From Endozoicomonas sp965199185 (GTDB taxonomy: Bacteria > Pseudomonadota > Gammaproteobacteria > Pseudomonadales > Endozoicomonadaceae), in the NCBI GenBank assembly GCA_965199185.1, contig CBDAQW010000040.1, forward strand, positions 65,099 through 129,098: 64,000 bases of DNA. The letters run 5' to 3'. A program made the position numbers and the translations under genes. Shown piece after piece: positions 46,533 to 56,054 of this stretch. The notes under the pieces are model-generated. The model had not been told where the DNA came from and made no database searches. It was given only the letters and a program-made list of their open reading frames with translations. Within the stretch, counting starts at the first letter, position 1. Each line of letters begins with the position of its first letter.

Positions 46533-47975
46533 ATGAGTTTTCGCCCGGTACTATATGTCATTGGCTTATTTTTGATCGCCCTGGCAAAACTGATGCTGCT
46601 TCCCGTACTCTATGACCTGTTCACCGGGCAGCCAGATATCTGGAGCTTCATTCGGGCTTCTGCTGCGACCTCAGCCGTTGGCTTCTTCTTAACCGTGACC
46701 TGTCGTGCAACTGACTTCAATCTCAAGTCACGACACATATTCCTGATTACCAATAGCTGCTGGCTAAGCCTGACATTTTTTGCGGCCTTACCACTCTGGT
46801 TTAAACTGGACATAAGCTACACCGATGCGTTTTTTGAAACTATGTCAGGCGTCACCACGACCGGTTCTACTGTATTAACCGGACTGGACGCCATGCATCG
46901 GGACGTATTGCTCTGGCGCTCAACATTGCAGTGGTTAGGCGGCATTGGATTTATTGTCACGGCCGTAGCGGTATTACCGTTTTTGAAAGTGGGTGCCATG
47001 CGTTTATTTCAGAGCGAATCTTCGGACTGGTCAGAAAAAGCCATGCCACGCTCCGGCAGCATTGCCAAGAGCGTATTGATTATCTATTGCAGCCTCACCG
47101 CCTTCTGCGCCTACCTCTATTTTCTTGGCGGAATGACTGGCTTTGAAGCGATCAACCATGCCATGACTACGCTCTCCACTGGTGGCTATTCAACATCTGA
47201 TTCCTCTATGGGACATTTTGATTCATTCTTTATTATATGGACCAGCACCATTTTCATGATACTGGGTGGCTTACCCTTTGTGCTGTTTTTACGCTGCATG
47301 AAAGGTGATTTTGATAGCCTGTGGCGGGATACGCAGGTACAAACCTTTGTCTGCTTCCTGATTCTACTCTGGGTCGGATTCAGTCTCTGGCTGTGGAATC
47401 ACTCTGACTACAGTTTCTGGGAATCCCTGACCCTTGTCGCCTTTAACACGACATCTACGATTACCACGACGGGCTACGCTCTGGGTGATTACTCGCTCTG
47501 GGGCGGATTTGCAGTCATACTGTTTTTCTTCCTGACCTTTGTCGGTGGCTGTTCCGGATCAACCGCAGGAGGCATAAAAGTATTTCGCTTTCAGATTGGC
47601 GCAAAACTGTTAAACATCCAGCTCAAGCAGCTGGTTCACCCAAGAGCTTTTTTTGTTCAGACTTATAATGGTCAACAGATCGACAGTGCGATTCTGCGCT
47701 CACTGGTTGGTTTCTGTTTTTTCTTTGCACTATTGATCACAGCGATAACCCTGCTACTCAGCCTTTTAGGACTGGACCCAATCACCAGCCTTAGCGGCGC
47801 AGTCACCGCTGTCGCTAACGTTGGCCCGGGTCTGGGTGAGATCATTGGTCCTGCGGGAAATTTCTCCAGTTTGCCAGACAGCGCCAAGTGGTTACTTAGC
47901 TTAGGCATGCTGATGGGGCGACTGGAAGTCATCACCGTACTGGTTCTGTTCACACCCACCTTTTGGAAAGGATGA
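46533..47975 (+). CDS. trkH: TrkH-family potassium uptake protein
   Basis: The frame is open from 46437, but the family start is MSFRPVLYVIGLFLIALAKLMLLPV at 46533, giving 480 residues, typical of TrkH. Pore-loop motifs are seen in order: GVTTTGSTVLTGLD, LSTGGYSTSDSS, TSTITTTGYALGDY and ANVGPGLGEIIGPAGNF. About 10 membrane helices. It is the K+ translocating subunit of the Trk system, which needs TrkA (not seen here) for regulation. Confidence 0.93.
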   Translation: MSFRPVLYVIGLFLIALAKLMLLPVLYDLFTGQPDIWSFIRASAATSAVGFFLTVTCRATDFNLKSRHIFLITNSCWLSLTFFAALPLWFKLDISYTDAFFETMSGVTTTGSTVLTGLDAMHRDVLLWRSTLQWLGGIGFIVTAVAVLPFLKVGAMRLFQSESSDWSEKAMPRSGSIAKSVLIIYCSLTAFCAYLYFLGGMTGFEAINHAMTTLSTGGYSTSDSSMGHFDSFFIIWTSTIFMILGGLPFVLFLRCMKGDFDSLWRDTQVQTFVCFLILLWVGFSLWLWNHSDYSFWESLTLVAFNTTSTITTTGYALGDYSLWGGFAVILFFFLTFVGGCSGSTAGGIKVFRFQIGAKLLNIQLKQLVHPRAFFVQTYNGQQIDSAILRSLVGFCFFFALLITAITLLLSLLGLDPITSLSGAVTAVANVGPGLGEIIGPAGNFSSLPDSAKWLLSLGMLMGRLEVITVLVLFTPTFWKG

Positions 47976-48143
47976 GCTCCATTTATTACATTCACAGCCG
48001 GTAAAATCATTTAAGGTTACAGAACAACCAAATTGATACGGTCAAAAATGACATGAATCAATCGCTCAAAGCCAGTTGTTGCTGTAACATCCTGAAGCCC
48101 ATAGACTTTAGCTTCTGCCTTTTTGGACGGTTACACTATATCC

Positions 48144-49961
48144 ATGAATTCTTCCCATACCATGCACCTGGTCAACCAGATTCGTGAACGTGCTGAGCGC
48201 AACCCGGAACAGGTAGCCATGCGTTATGCCATCCATACTGATGGCCGGAGCCACTGGCAAGAAATCCGCTGGAATGAACTCAGCGACAAAGTCGATCAGA
48301 CATCCAAAGCCTTACTCAATCTTAAGTTAGCGCCACAGGAGAAGGTAGGAATATGGTCACGCAATATGCCCGAATGGACCATGACAGATTTAGGCTGTTT
48401 GCAGGCCCGACTGGTGCCAGTGCCTTTATATCCGACAAGCACTAACGATCAGGTTCAGTACATTCTGGATGAAACGGAAGCATCCATACTGTTTGTCGGC
48501 GAACAGGAACAATACGATGCGGCGTTGGAACTCATAGAAAAAAGTCAGCACCTACGACAGATCATTGTGTTTGACCCGAAGGTTGACCTTCAGGGTTGTC
48601 AGCAAGCCAACTACTTTGCCGATTTTATTCAGCAATACTCCCAAGCCAGTCATGCATTACTGGAAGAGCGACTGGCTGGACGCTGTATGGATGACCTGTT
48701 CACCCTGATTTACACCTCTGGCACTACCGGTCAGCCAAAAGGCGTCATGCTGGATTATGCGAATATTGCATCCAGCCTGGTAGCACACGACAAACTGATT
48801 CATCTGGACAGCCTCGACACTTCACTTTGTTTTTTGCCACTCAGTCATATTTTTGAACGAGCCTGGACGTATTTTGTTCTGGCACGGGGTGCAACCAATG
48901 TTTATCTGCGCGACCCGAAACATGTCAGCCAGACACTTAAAGAAATAAAGCCAACGGTACTCTGTGCTGTTCCCCGCTTCTTCGAAAAAATCTACGCTAT
49001 GATCACCAGTAAGGTAGCCCTTGCACCCTTACCCCGTCGTATGATTTTCAACACTGCTCTGAAAATAGGTGCAGCAGAAATGGAATACCGCCGCAGAGGG
49101 CGTAAAGTGCCTGCTTACCTAAAGGCTCTGCATCAACTGGCAGATAAAGTGGTGTTTGCAAAAATCCGTGACGCACTTGGTGGGCGCATTCGTTTTATGC
49201 CCTGTGGTGGTGCCCGACTGGATGATGAAATCTGTCGTTTTTTCCATAGCACTGGTATCAATGTGAAAATCGGTTATGGCATGACAGAAACCATCGCCAC
49301 CCTGACTTGCTTCAGAGACAGTGGTTTTGAGTTTGGCTCCTGTGGCACACCACTACCCGGCATTCAGGTACGCATTGGTGATGAAGGGGAAATTCAGGTC
49401 AAAGGCGGTAATATCATGCGTGGTTATTACAAGAAACCGGAAGAGACGGCCAAAAACTTTACCGAAGACGGCTGGCTGAAAACCGGAGATGCCGGTCTGA
49501 TTGATGAAAACGGTGCTTTACGAATTACAGAGCGTATCAAAGAACTGATGAAAACCTCCAACGGCAAATATATTGCCCCACAACACATTGAGGGAACTCT
49601 GGGTAAGGACAGATTTATTGAACAAATCGCCATTATTGCTGATGCCCGAAATTATGTAACCGCTCTTATTGTTCCTGCGTTTGAAGCACTGGAAGAACAC
49701 GCTAAAGCGCTTAACCTGAAATACCAGAGCAAGAAAGACTTGGTACAGCACAGCAAGATTCAGGAACTGATTCAGGAACGGCTCAATCACATTCAGTGTG
49801 AACTGGCCAAGTTTGAGCAGGTGAAGAAATTCACACTATTACCAAAAGAGTTCTCCATTGAGCTAGGCGAAATCACCCCTACTTTAAAGTTACGCCGCAA
49901 GATCATTATGGAACGCTTCCGCCATGAGATTGATGCAATGTACGCAAAAGTTCACTCATAA
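48144..49961 (+). CDS. Long-chain acyl-CoA synthetase (AMP-forming)
   Basis: Start set at MNSSHTMHLVNQIRERAERNP (48144); the frame is open 7 codons upstream. 605 residues, the long-chain FadD15/ACSL-like subtype. AMP-binding motif TLIYTSGTTGQPKGVMLDY near residue 190, YGMTETIATLT, GWLKTGDAGLIDENG and ITERIKELMKTSNGKYIAPQHIE are visible. It activates fatty acids to acyl-CoA with ATP, on the inner membrane face. It follows trkH by about 150 bp. A strong hairpin follows its stop. Confidence 0.93.
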   Translation: MNSSHTMHLVNQIRERAERNPEQVAMRYAIHTDGRSHWQEIRWNELSDKVDQTSKALLNLKLAPQEKVGIWSRNMPEWTMTDLGCLQARLVPVPLYPTSTNDQVQYILDETEASILFVGEQEQYDAALELIEKSQHLRQIIVFDPKVDLQGCQQANYFADFIQQYSQASHALLEERLAGRCMDDLFTLIYTSGTTGQPKGVMLDYANIASSLVAHDKLIHLDSLDTSLCFLPLSHIFERAWTYFVLARGATNVYLRDPKHVSQTLKEIKPTVLCAVPRFFEKIYAMITSKVALAPLPRRMIFNTALKIGAAEMEYRRRGRKVPAYLKALHQLADKVVFAKIRDALGGRIRFMPCGGARLDDEICRFFHSTGINVKIGYGMTETIATLTCFRDSGFEFGSCGTPLPGIQVRIGDEGEIQVKGGNIMRGYYKKPEETAKNFTEDGWLKTGDAGLIDENGALRITERIKELMKTSNGKYIAPQHIEGTLGKDRFIEQIAIIADARNYVTALIVPAFEALEEHAKALNLKYQSKKDLVQHSKIQELIQERLNHIQCELAKFEQVKKFTLLPKEFSIELGEITPTLKLRRKIIMERFRHEIDAMYAKVHS

Positions 49962-49967
49962 AAACAG

Positions 49968-49996
49968 GTCGGCTTGCCCCTGAGGGACAAGCCGAC
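49968..49996 (+). terminator. Strong hairpin after the acyl-CoA synthetase gene
   Basis: GTCGGCTTGCCC pairs with GGGACAAGCCGAC (one bulged base) around a 3-4 base loop, 7 bp past the stop codon. There is no clear T run, so it is an attenuator or processing hairpin at least, and a terminator at best. Confidence 0.5.
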
Positions 49997-50135
49997 AATG
50001 TGCTCACAGAGCAAAAAAAACACGACACATTTACAATATTTTATGTTTGTAAGCAATTCCGTGCTTGTTGCGGATTTTATTGTCGGATCTTGAGCCCTAA
50101 GGACATCTCCTTCAAGGCAAGCCGATGGTTACTGG

Positions 50136-51221
50136 TTACTCTATGATGGGTGCAGGACTCACCACATCGGCATTTTGCGCACGATGCCGCATAAAATGAT
50201 CCATCAGAGTAATGGCCATCATTGCTTCAGCAATCGGAGTCGCCCGAATACCCACGCATGGGTCATGACGCCCTTTGGTGACGACGTCTACAAGATTACC
50301 GTCCATATCAACAGACTGACCCGGTGTCGTCATACTGGCTGTTGGTTTGAGAGCGATATGCGCGATAATATCCTGGCCAGAGCTGATACCACCCAGCACG
50401 CCACCGGCATGATTTGAAAGAAACCCCTGAGGTGTCATTTCATCCCGATGCTCAGTGCCTTTTTGAGCGACACTGGCAAAACCGTCACCAATCTCAACGC
50501 CCTTAACCGCGTTAATACTCATCAATGAATGAGCCAGATCAGCATCGAGACGATCAAACACCGGTTCCCCCAAACCTGGAGGCACACCCGTTGCCAGCAC
50601 CGAAATTTTGGCTCCAATAGAGTTACCTTCACGACGCAAATCGTCTATTAGCTGCTCCATTGCCGGAACTTTATCGGCATCCGGTGAAAAGAACGGGTTA
50701 TTATTTACCTCATCCCAGTCATACTTTTCTACAACGATGTCACCTATCTGAGATAACCAGCCTCGTATTTCAATACCCTGAGCAGCCAAACATTGACGGG
50801 CAATGGCTCCGGCAGCCACACGCATAGCGGTTTCACGGGCCGAAGAACGGCCACCTCCACGGTAATCACGAACCCCATATTTATGCATATAGGTGTAATC
50901 AGCATGTCCCGGGCGAAACTGATTCATGATATTGGAATAATCCTTGGAGCGCTGATCCTGATTTTCAATCAACAGGCCAATAGGTGTCCCCGTGGTTTTG
51001 CCTTCAAAGACACCCGAAAGAATTTTCACCTGATCGGGCTCACGCCGCTGTGTCGTGTATTTCGAAGTACCCGGTTTACGTCGATCAAGATCACGCTGCA
51101 CATCGGCTTCGGTTAATGGAACCCCCGGAGGACAGCCGTCCACTATACACCCCAGCGCAATGCCGTGAGACTCTCCAAAGGTGGTCACTCTGAAAAGTTG
51201 CCCTAAACTGTTTCCTGACAT
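50136..51221 (-). CDS. aroC: Chorismate synthase AroC
   Basis: 361 residues. GESHGIALGCIVDGCPPG (signature 1), YGVRDYRGGGRSSARETAMRVAAGAIA (signature 2) and RHDPCVGIRATPIAEAMMAITLMDH (signature 3) are all present. It makes chorismate from EPSP with reduced FMN. It lies 16 bp after prmB on the same strand, as in Pseudomonas-like genomes. Confidence 0.97.
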   Translation of the reverse strand: MSGNSLGQLFRVTTFGESHGIALGCIVDGCPPGVPLTEADVQRDLDRRKPGTSKYTTQRREPDQVKILSGVFEGKTTGTPIGLLIENQDQRSKDYSNIMNQFRPGHADYTYMHKYGVRDYRGGGRSSARETAMRVAAGAIARQCLAAQGIEIRGWLSQIGDIVVEKYDWDEVNNNPFFSPDADKVPAMEQLIDDLRREGNSIGAKISVLATGVPPGLGEPVFDRLDADLAHSLMSINAVKGVEIGDGFASVAQKGTEHRDEMTPQGFLSNHAGGVLGGISSGQDIIAHIALKPTASMTTPGQSVDMDGNLVDVVTKGRHDPCVGIRATPIAEAMMAITLMDHFMRHRAQNADVVSPAPIIE

Positions 51222-51237
51222 AATGCTTCCAGTTTTT

Positions 51238-52188
51238 TTATTCGGTTCTCATTACTCTGCTTTTGAAGACGCCCTGATATTTACGACAGTCTTCAGCGTT
51301 CAGCACCAGAATACCATGCCCTCCAGCGGCAAACTCAGGCCAGATAAAAGGCACTTCCGGATACTCTTCTTGCAACGCCCACCAGCTGTTACCCACTTCC
51401 AGCACCAAAAGCCCCTGTTCATCCAGATAATCTGCTGACTTTGCCAGAATAATGCGGGCAAAATCCAGACCGTCATTACCGGCAGCAAGGCCCAATTCAG
51501 GCTCGTGATGAAACTCATCCGGCATATCAGACATATCATCAGCATCCACGTAGGGCGGATTACTGAGAATCAATTGATAGCGTGGTTTTTCCGACAGATC
51601 ATTCAGTGCTGAAAACAGATCAGATTTGTGCGTCTGTACCCGACCCCAGCATTCGTGCCGATCAATATTAATATGCGCTACTTCCAGTGCATCATCAGAA
51701 ATGTCGAGAAGGTCAACCATCGCCTCAGGATAAACATGAGCTGCAGCAATACCAATACAGCCTGACCCGGAACACAAGTCCAATACCCGCCCCACCTGAA
51801 CATCGCCAAGCCATGGCTGGAATTGAGCACGAATCAGCTCACTGATCGGTGAACGAGGCACCAGCACACGCTCATCCACATAAAAAGGCATATCGCAGAA
51901 CCAGGCCTGATTAACCAGATAAGCCAGAGGCTGGCGACCGGTAATTCGGCGATCAACCAGTTCAGCTATGTTTGCCCGCTCAATCAGTGTCAGCCTGCTA
52001 TCCAGATAGCTCTCCGGCATATCCCAAGGCAACTGCAATACCTGATAAACCAGATGCATTGACTCATCAAAAGCATTATCACTGCCATGACCAAAAAACA
52101 GCTCGGCTTCATTGAAGCGACTAGCCCCCCAGCGAATAAAATCACGGATACTTACCAGCCCCTCACAGGACTCAACAGGATGGGTCAC
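51238..52188 (-). CDS. prmB: Ribosomal protein L3 N5-glutamine methyltransferase PrmB
   Basis: 316 residues. SAM-binding VLDLCSGSGCIGIAAAHVYPEA and the NPPY catalytic motif (LILSNPPYVDADDM) are present, with the PrmB-type N-terminal helical domain (FIRWGASRFNEAELFFGHGSDNAFDE). It methylates Gln of ribosomal protein L3. The NPPYVDxxDM form separates it from PrmC. Confidence 0.95.
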   Translation of the reverse strand: MTHPVESCEGLVSIRDFIRWGASRFNEAELFFGHGSDNAFDESMHLVYQVLQLPWDMPESYLDSRLTLIERANIAELVDRRITGRQPLAYLVNQAWFCDMPFYVDERVLVPRSPISELIRAQFQPWLGDVQVGRVLDLCSGSGCIGIAAAHVYPEAMVDLLDISDDALEVAHINIDRHECWGRVQTHKSDLFSALNDLSEKPRYQLILSNPPYVDADDMSDMPDEFHHEPELGLAAGNDGLDFARIILAKSADYLDEQGLLVLEVGNSWWALQEEYPEVPFIWPEFAAGGHGILVLNAEDCRKYQGVFKSRVMRTE

Positions 52189-52358
52189 ACTTTATCCTCC
52201 GGGTAACGAACTATTTGCATCGCTATCCACACTGAAAATTCTGAACGCAGTAAAATAGCACAAAACCATTAAAATCGTCACAACTCAATTTCATAGAATC
52301 AGAGAAACAACAAAGCTGTGATAACAGTCGTTATATAAGACAGGGTACTTCTTATTCA

Positions 52359-53391
52359 TCAAGCCCAGGTTGACACTCCATTTTTACAACTTTGATTCGG
52401 GTCGATATTTTTAAGGGGAAATGCTATTGCATGAGCACCAGCTTTAATTGTGATACCCATGCTTCTGCAATTAAAATGTTTTTTAATCGCTTGAGTGTAA
52501 CAATAATATGGATTCAAAACCCCAGACGACATGTTTTTTTAATTTGCAGCTCTTCCAATAGAGATTTAATAATTGGGTGATTGGGTCTATCGACGGCAAA
52601 AAGGCCATTTTCTAACTGAACAGTCCCTAGACTAAACGGAATTGTATAACAACAAAAACCATCAGGAGCCATTATTTCACCAAGAGGTTTCTTAATTTCC
52701 ATATCACAATCCATAAAGATACAGCCGTTCGGATTATCTTTATTATTTAAATCAGTAGAAAACAGATCACCAGCAAGCCTCATACTCATAAATCGAATAA
52801 GATCTATGTAGGCAGAAGCTGGTAATAGATCCAGAATCTCTTTGACGTACAGATTACTTCCCTTCAATTTTTCTTTACTGATAACTTGATCGTACAACCT
52901 GGAATCAAGCCCTTCTTTGATCGAATCAGATACTGCAAAGTCACTACCAGCAGTATCAAGTGAATAGAAATCGATCATTTGAAAATTTGGATATTTTGAC
53001 TGAATATCCAGAAAAGATTTTTTATCATCCTCATTAAGATATTGCCCATTATACAACAACCCGATTTTCCTTCCCGTTTCAAGCCTACACGCTCTTTTTA
53101 TATTCTCAAGATAGCCTGGAGGTATGTTTTTTTTGCTTTTCAAAGTAACCCATTGAAAAAGTATTGGCGTTTGATCACACAGTTTTTCAATGGATATGAA
53201 GTCCTTTTGATTTTAACAACCCGATTTTCCACACTTATTTTTTTTAATAGGCCAGAATCATAAGAATCAGGCTTATTGATACTTTTGACAACACCAACCC
53301 TCATACCTTCAAATACACTTGGGATAGATTTGGTTTCTTTAAGACAATGGAGCAAATGTCGTTCTTGCTGATTGATAGCATCCACAGCCAT
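52359..53391 (-). pseudogene. NleB/SseK-family arginine N-GlcNAc transferase effector homologue, two frameshifts
   Basis: The core open frame 52514-53143 (209 residues) contains GCIFMDCDMEIKKPLGEI (aligned with the GCIYLDADM metal motif of NleB), MAPDGF, VQLENGLFAVDRPNHPIIKSLL (aligned with SLENGAIVVNRSNHPALLAGL) and YIDLIRFMSMRLAGDLFS. Upstream in the same frame it reads CDQTPILFQWVTLKSKKN, matching NleB TPILFQWFEA. A one-base shift near 53205 joins it to 53391-53140 (MAVDAINQQERHLL to GLLKKISVENRVVK). A one-base shift in the A7 run near 52545 continues it as NPYYCYTQAIKKHFN to KNIDPNQSCKNGVSTWA, stopping at 52359. Repaired length is about 344 codons, near NleB (about 330). NleB HEN His aligns with Tyr here; the Glu-Asn is kept. 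NleB/SseK are type III effectors that add GlcNAc to Arg of death-domain host proteins. Confidence 0.83.
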
Positions 53392-53439
53392 ATCCTACTT
53401 ATAATTCAAACTGAAGAATAATAATAAACATTCTTAACA

Positions 53440-53628
53440 TCAAAACTGATAACCAATTCGTTAGGCACAATGACCATTTGGATCCGTACAAAGAAAACGG
53501 ACACTTTATCGATACCACCGTGATAGAGTTTGAGAGCTTCAATAGCGGCATAATGGCGACGCCCCTTTTCATTGAGAGAGCGATTGAAAATTCTCGTACG
53601 CTTTTACTAACGAAGGATACGTAGTCAT
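53440..53628 (+). other. Unassigned coding-like fragment
   Basis: One plus-strand frame reads KTDNQFVRHNDHLDPYKENGHFIDTTVIEFESFNSGIMATPLFIERAIENSRTLLLTKDT before a stop. It has amino-acid use like real protein but lacks a start and has stops upstream. Its source is unknown; it may be the end of a gene lost from this AT-rich island. The minus-strand frame over the same bases (53399-53680) is less convincing. Confidence 0.3.
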
Positions 53629-53675
53629 ACGTTAACTCCAGCAATGGTTCAAAGTATTTACCATTATCTGAGAAG

Positions 53676-53705
53676 AGCAAATCAGGAAGTTATTTTCAAA
53701 CCATC
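53676..53705. repeat. Half copy of the 167-bp palindromic element
   Basis: The segment AAATCAGGAAGTTATTTTCA... to CATCCTTAA matches the right end of the element at 45049-45215 with a few changes. The other half is not present, so it is a remnant or one end of a rearranged copy. Confidence 0.6.
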
Positions 53706-53845
53706 CTTAATTAACCAGGCAAATGAAATCATTTATTTTATTCCATACATATCAAAAAAATTTATAACTATTTTTGGAATCAACTGAAGTCTATGGTATT
53801 CAGCCATTCGTACTTAACTTTGTATTTCAAGATTTATGTTTTCGA

Positions 53846-54883
53846 TTACTCATCTGCTTCTTTTGAGTCTACGAGGACAGCGCAATCGAACACTACATTT
53901 TTATCTGATTCTGTCAACTTATTTCTTGTAGTTGGATAGCCTCCATTTTCAGGAATATATTCTAATTTTATGGGCAAATGATCATCATCCGATATGCATC
54001 TTACGGTTAATAATGGTGACAATGATTTAATGTTATCCCACATATTTTTAAGGCGTTGTTTGTTATTTGACCCTGTGAAGCGATCTAAACACTCGGGATA
54101 CCCTACTTCAATATTGGAAGGGAAGGCTACAATAGCGCAGTCATCATAGTCACAGAGATCTTTTACAAGTTCAAACTCTTCTCCTGATCGTTCAGTCCAA
54201 TCGCCTTTTAAAAAAGTAAAATGATGCAATACTATTGTTTTTAATACATTAAATTTTTCCATATCATCATCTATTAATTTTCCTAAAAAACCCTTTAACT
54301 CAACCCCATTGTAACATTCTGGATTTAATCCTTTTTCAAGAAGCATCTCCTTAAAATCTTGATCTAATTGCGACCCCACCCCCCAAGGCACTCGTTTATC
54401 AATATCATCTCTTCTTGTAGGAATATGGCTTAGAAACATTTCTGGATTGGTAGAATCTTGAAGAGCATTTCGAACCAACTTCCACAAACCTTCTATATCT
54501 TCGTTCAAATCGATAACGAATACTCTTGTCGGGATACCAAAAGATCCATCTTTCTTTTGTGTTAGCTTTATCGCGTCTCTTAAACACTTAACACCGCCAG
54601 TGGCAACGATAGCATAAGCTTGACGTTTGTTTAGAGGTATATTCTGCTCTACAAAAGACTTAGGATCATTACCAACAGGTAGGAAATTCCATTAACCCTT
54701 TCCAACAGTGGTTCTGCGCAACCTGGACTCTTTTCGAACTCGATAGCCTTGCCATATTCGCTCAATTTCAGTGATTGAATCTTCATGCTTTTGATTCAAA
54801 ACAACATTACTATCTAGCCCGTCCTGTGGAAATATGTTGCTGGGGTTTGATGTTGTAGGCCCTGTAGGTAAATTTGTTATCAT
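53846..54883 (-). pseudogene. Unknown protein with IQ-like motif, split by one stop codon
   Basis: 54883-54695 encodes MITNLPTGPTTSNPSNIFPQ with IERIWQGYRVRKESRLRR at residues about 42-59, which fits the IQ pattern (hydrophobic-x-x-x-(R/Q)G-x-x-x-R). A TAA at 54692-54694 interrupts. The same frame continues as WNFLPVGNDPKSFVEQNIPLNKRQAYAIVATGGVKCLRDAIKL, then PTRVFVIDLNEDIEGLWKLVRNAL, to the stop at 53846. ATGGVKCL followed by VFVIDLNED looks like a Rossmann-type glycine loop and acidic loop. 345 codons in total if read through. No family recognised. AT-rich, adjacent to the NleB/SseK-like gene, so possibly another effector. Confidence 0.6.
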
Positions 54884-55273
54884 TGAGACTTCCTCTTTTT
54901 AGAACTAGATAGAATATTTCTAAATGATATCTGTAACCTCACAAAACAAAAATTGCACTAAGGTAGTATCCATGAATAGCCTTAAGCTTTCACTATATGA
55001 ATCATGATTCTGAGAGTTTCTTTATATTGATATGCCCCCACTTTGCAAGCCGAATAACTTTTGTGTCCGCTCAAACAGTGGAACAAAGCATTAGCAAATC
55101 ACTTCTGACATAGCCCTCTGCCAATCTTTCTGAAACCGTTACTGAAATGACAGGTCAGCCTCAACAATCGTTGAAGACGTACTACAAAATGGACGTTTTG
55201 CGGACACATGGGTAATTTAGAACAAATTAGCTAGAAAAAAGAAGGGGAAAAACAAGAAGATAAGGATACATAA
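54884..55273. other. Intergenic region before tRNA-Ser, partly duplicated at 57.4 kb
   Basis: No gene. The right half (about 55175-55273) is similar to 57357-57457, the matching flank of the second tRNA-Ser. In another frame the segment 55110-55215 reads ANLSETVTEMTGQPQQSLKTYYKMD, which resembles the tail of a tyrosine recombinase, with no upstream part. Confidence 0.4.
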
Positions 55274-55366
55274 TGGCGGTGAGGGAGGGATTCGAACCCT
55301 CGATACGGCTACAAACCGTATACTCCCTTAGCAGGGGAGCGCCTTCAGCCTCTCGGCCACCTCACC
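55274..55366 (-). tRNA. tRNA-Ser (GCU), copy 1
   Basis: On the minus strand: acceptor GGTGAGG, long variable arm, anticodon loop CTGCTAA (anticodon GCU), T loop GTTCGAATC, CCTCACC and an encoded CCA (plus-strand TGG at 55274). 93 nt. The same sequence occurs at 57458-57550. Confidence 0.95.
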
Positions 55367-55375
55367 GTTTCAAAA

Positions 55376-55452
55376 TGGCGCGCTCGGGAGGATTCGAACC
55401 TCCGACCGCCTGGTTCGTAGCCAGGTACTCTATCCAGCTGAGCTACGAGCGC
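55376..55452 (-). tRNA. tRNA-Arg (ACG), copy 1
   Basis: 77-nt tRNA on the minus strand: GCGCTCGTAGCTCAGCTGGA, anticodon stem-loop CTGGCTACGAACCAG (anticodon ACG), T arm and encoded CCA. Two further near-identical copies lie 28 and 92 bp away. Confidence 0.96.
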
Positions 55453-55480
55453 GTAATTTGATAGTGCAAATTGTGAAATT

Positions 55481-55557
55481 TGGCGCGCTCGGGAGGATTC
55501 GAACCTCCGACCGCCTGGTTCGTAGCCAGGTACTCTATCCAGCTGAGCTACGAGCGC
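55481..55557 (-). tRNA. tRNA-Arg (ACG), copy 2
   Basis: Identical in sequence to the copy at 55376-55452, with encoded CCA. The 28-bp spacer is AT-rich. Confidence 0.96.
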
Positions 55558-55649
55558 GCTAATTTAAATTTCGAGACTTTCTCACCCGTCTCGAACGGTG
55601 TGCAAGATAATAAAAACATGATGTTTCGTCAACCTTGCTTTGTTGACTA

Positions 55650-55726
55650 TGGCGCGCTCGGGAGGATTCGAACCTCCGACCGCCTGGTTCGTAGCCAGGT
55701 ACTCTATCCAGCTGAGCTACGAGCGC
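55650..55726 (-). tRNA. tRNA-Arg (ACG), copy 3
   Basis: Same sequence as the other two copies over the tRNA. Transcription runs right to left, so this copy is first of the three and probably shares one transcript with them and the tRNA-Ser at 55274. Confidence 0.96.
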
Positions 55727-56054
55727 CCTGCGTCAACGAGATCGAACTATAGAGATTTCATCAGGGCGAGTCAAATAAGCATTTCACGCATGGCTGAAAA
55801 AATCCTATAACTCCGAATTTTCTTCTAAAATCTGGACACATCTTACCACCCTGACGTTATGAACAAGGGTTAAAGCCGTTAATGAGGCAAACGATTTGCT
55901 TTTCAAAACCTGTCGAGAACCATGATACAGTGATGTGTGAGTTCATATCCCGAGAGCGCAATCAACCGCTTTGCTTCATGACTAAAAATACAATTATCCC
56001 AAATTTCCTTCACTCGATTCCTTTTAAAAATGAGCACCCACTTGCGGTCAGAAA

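Noticed and set aside
53399..53680. 93-codon minus-strand frame
   Set aside because: Hydrophobic and without a ribosome site; the plus strand over the same bases looks more protein-like, so I list that only as a fragment.
55376..55726. Three regular direct repeats with short spacers, CRISPR-like at first sight
   Set aside because: Each repeat folds as a complete tRNA-Arg with CCA; spacers are unequal (28 and 92 bp). No CRISPR array or cas gene was seen.
55273..55752. Small plus-strand frames reading GFEPSI and GGFEPPTAWF
   Set aside because: These are translations of the antisense of tRNA-Ser and tRNA-Arg, a well-known annotation artefact.
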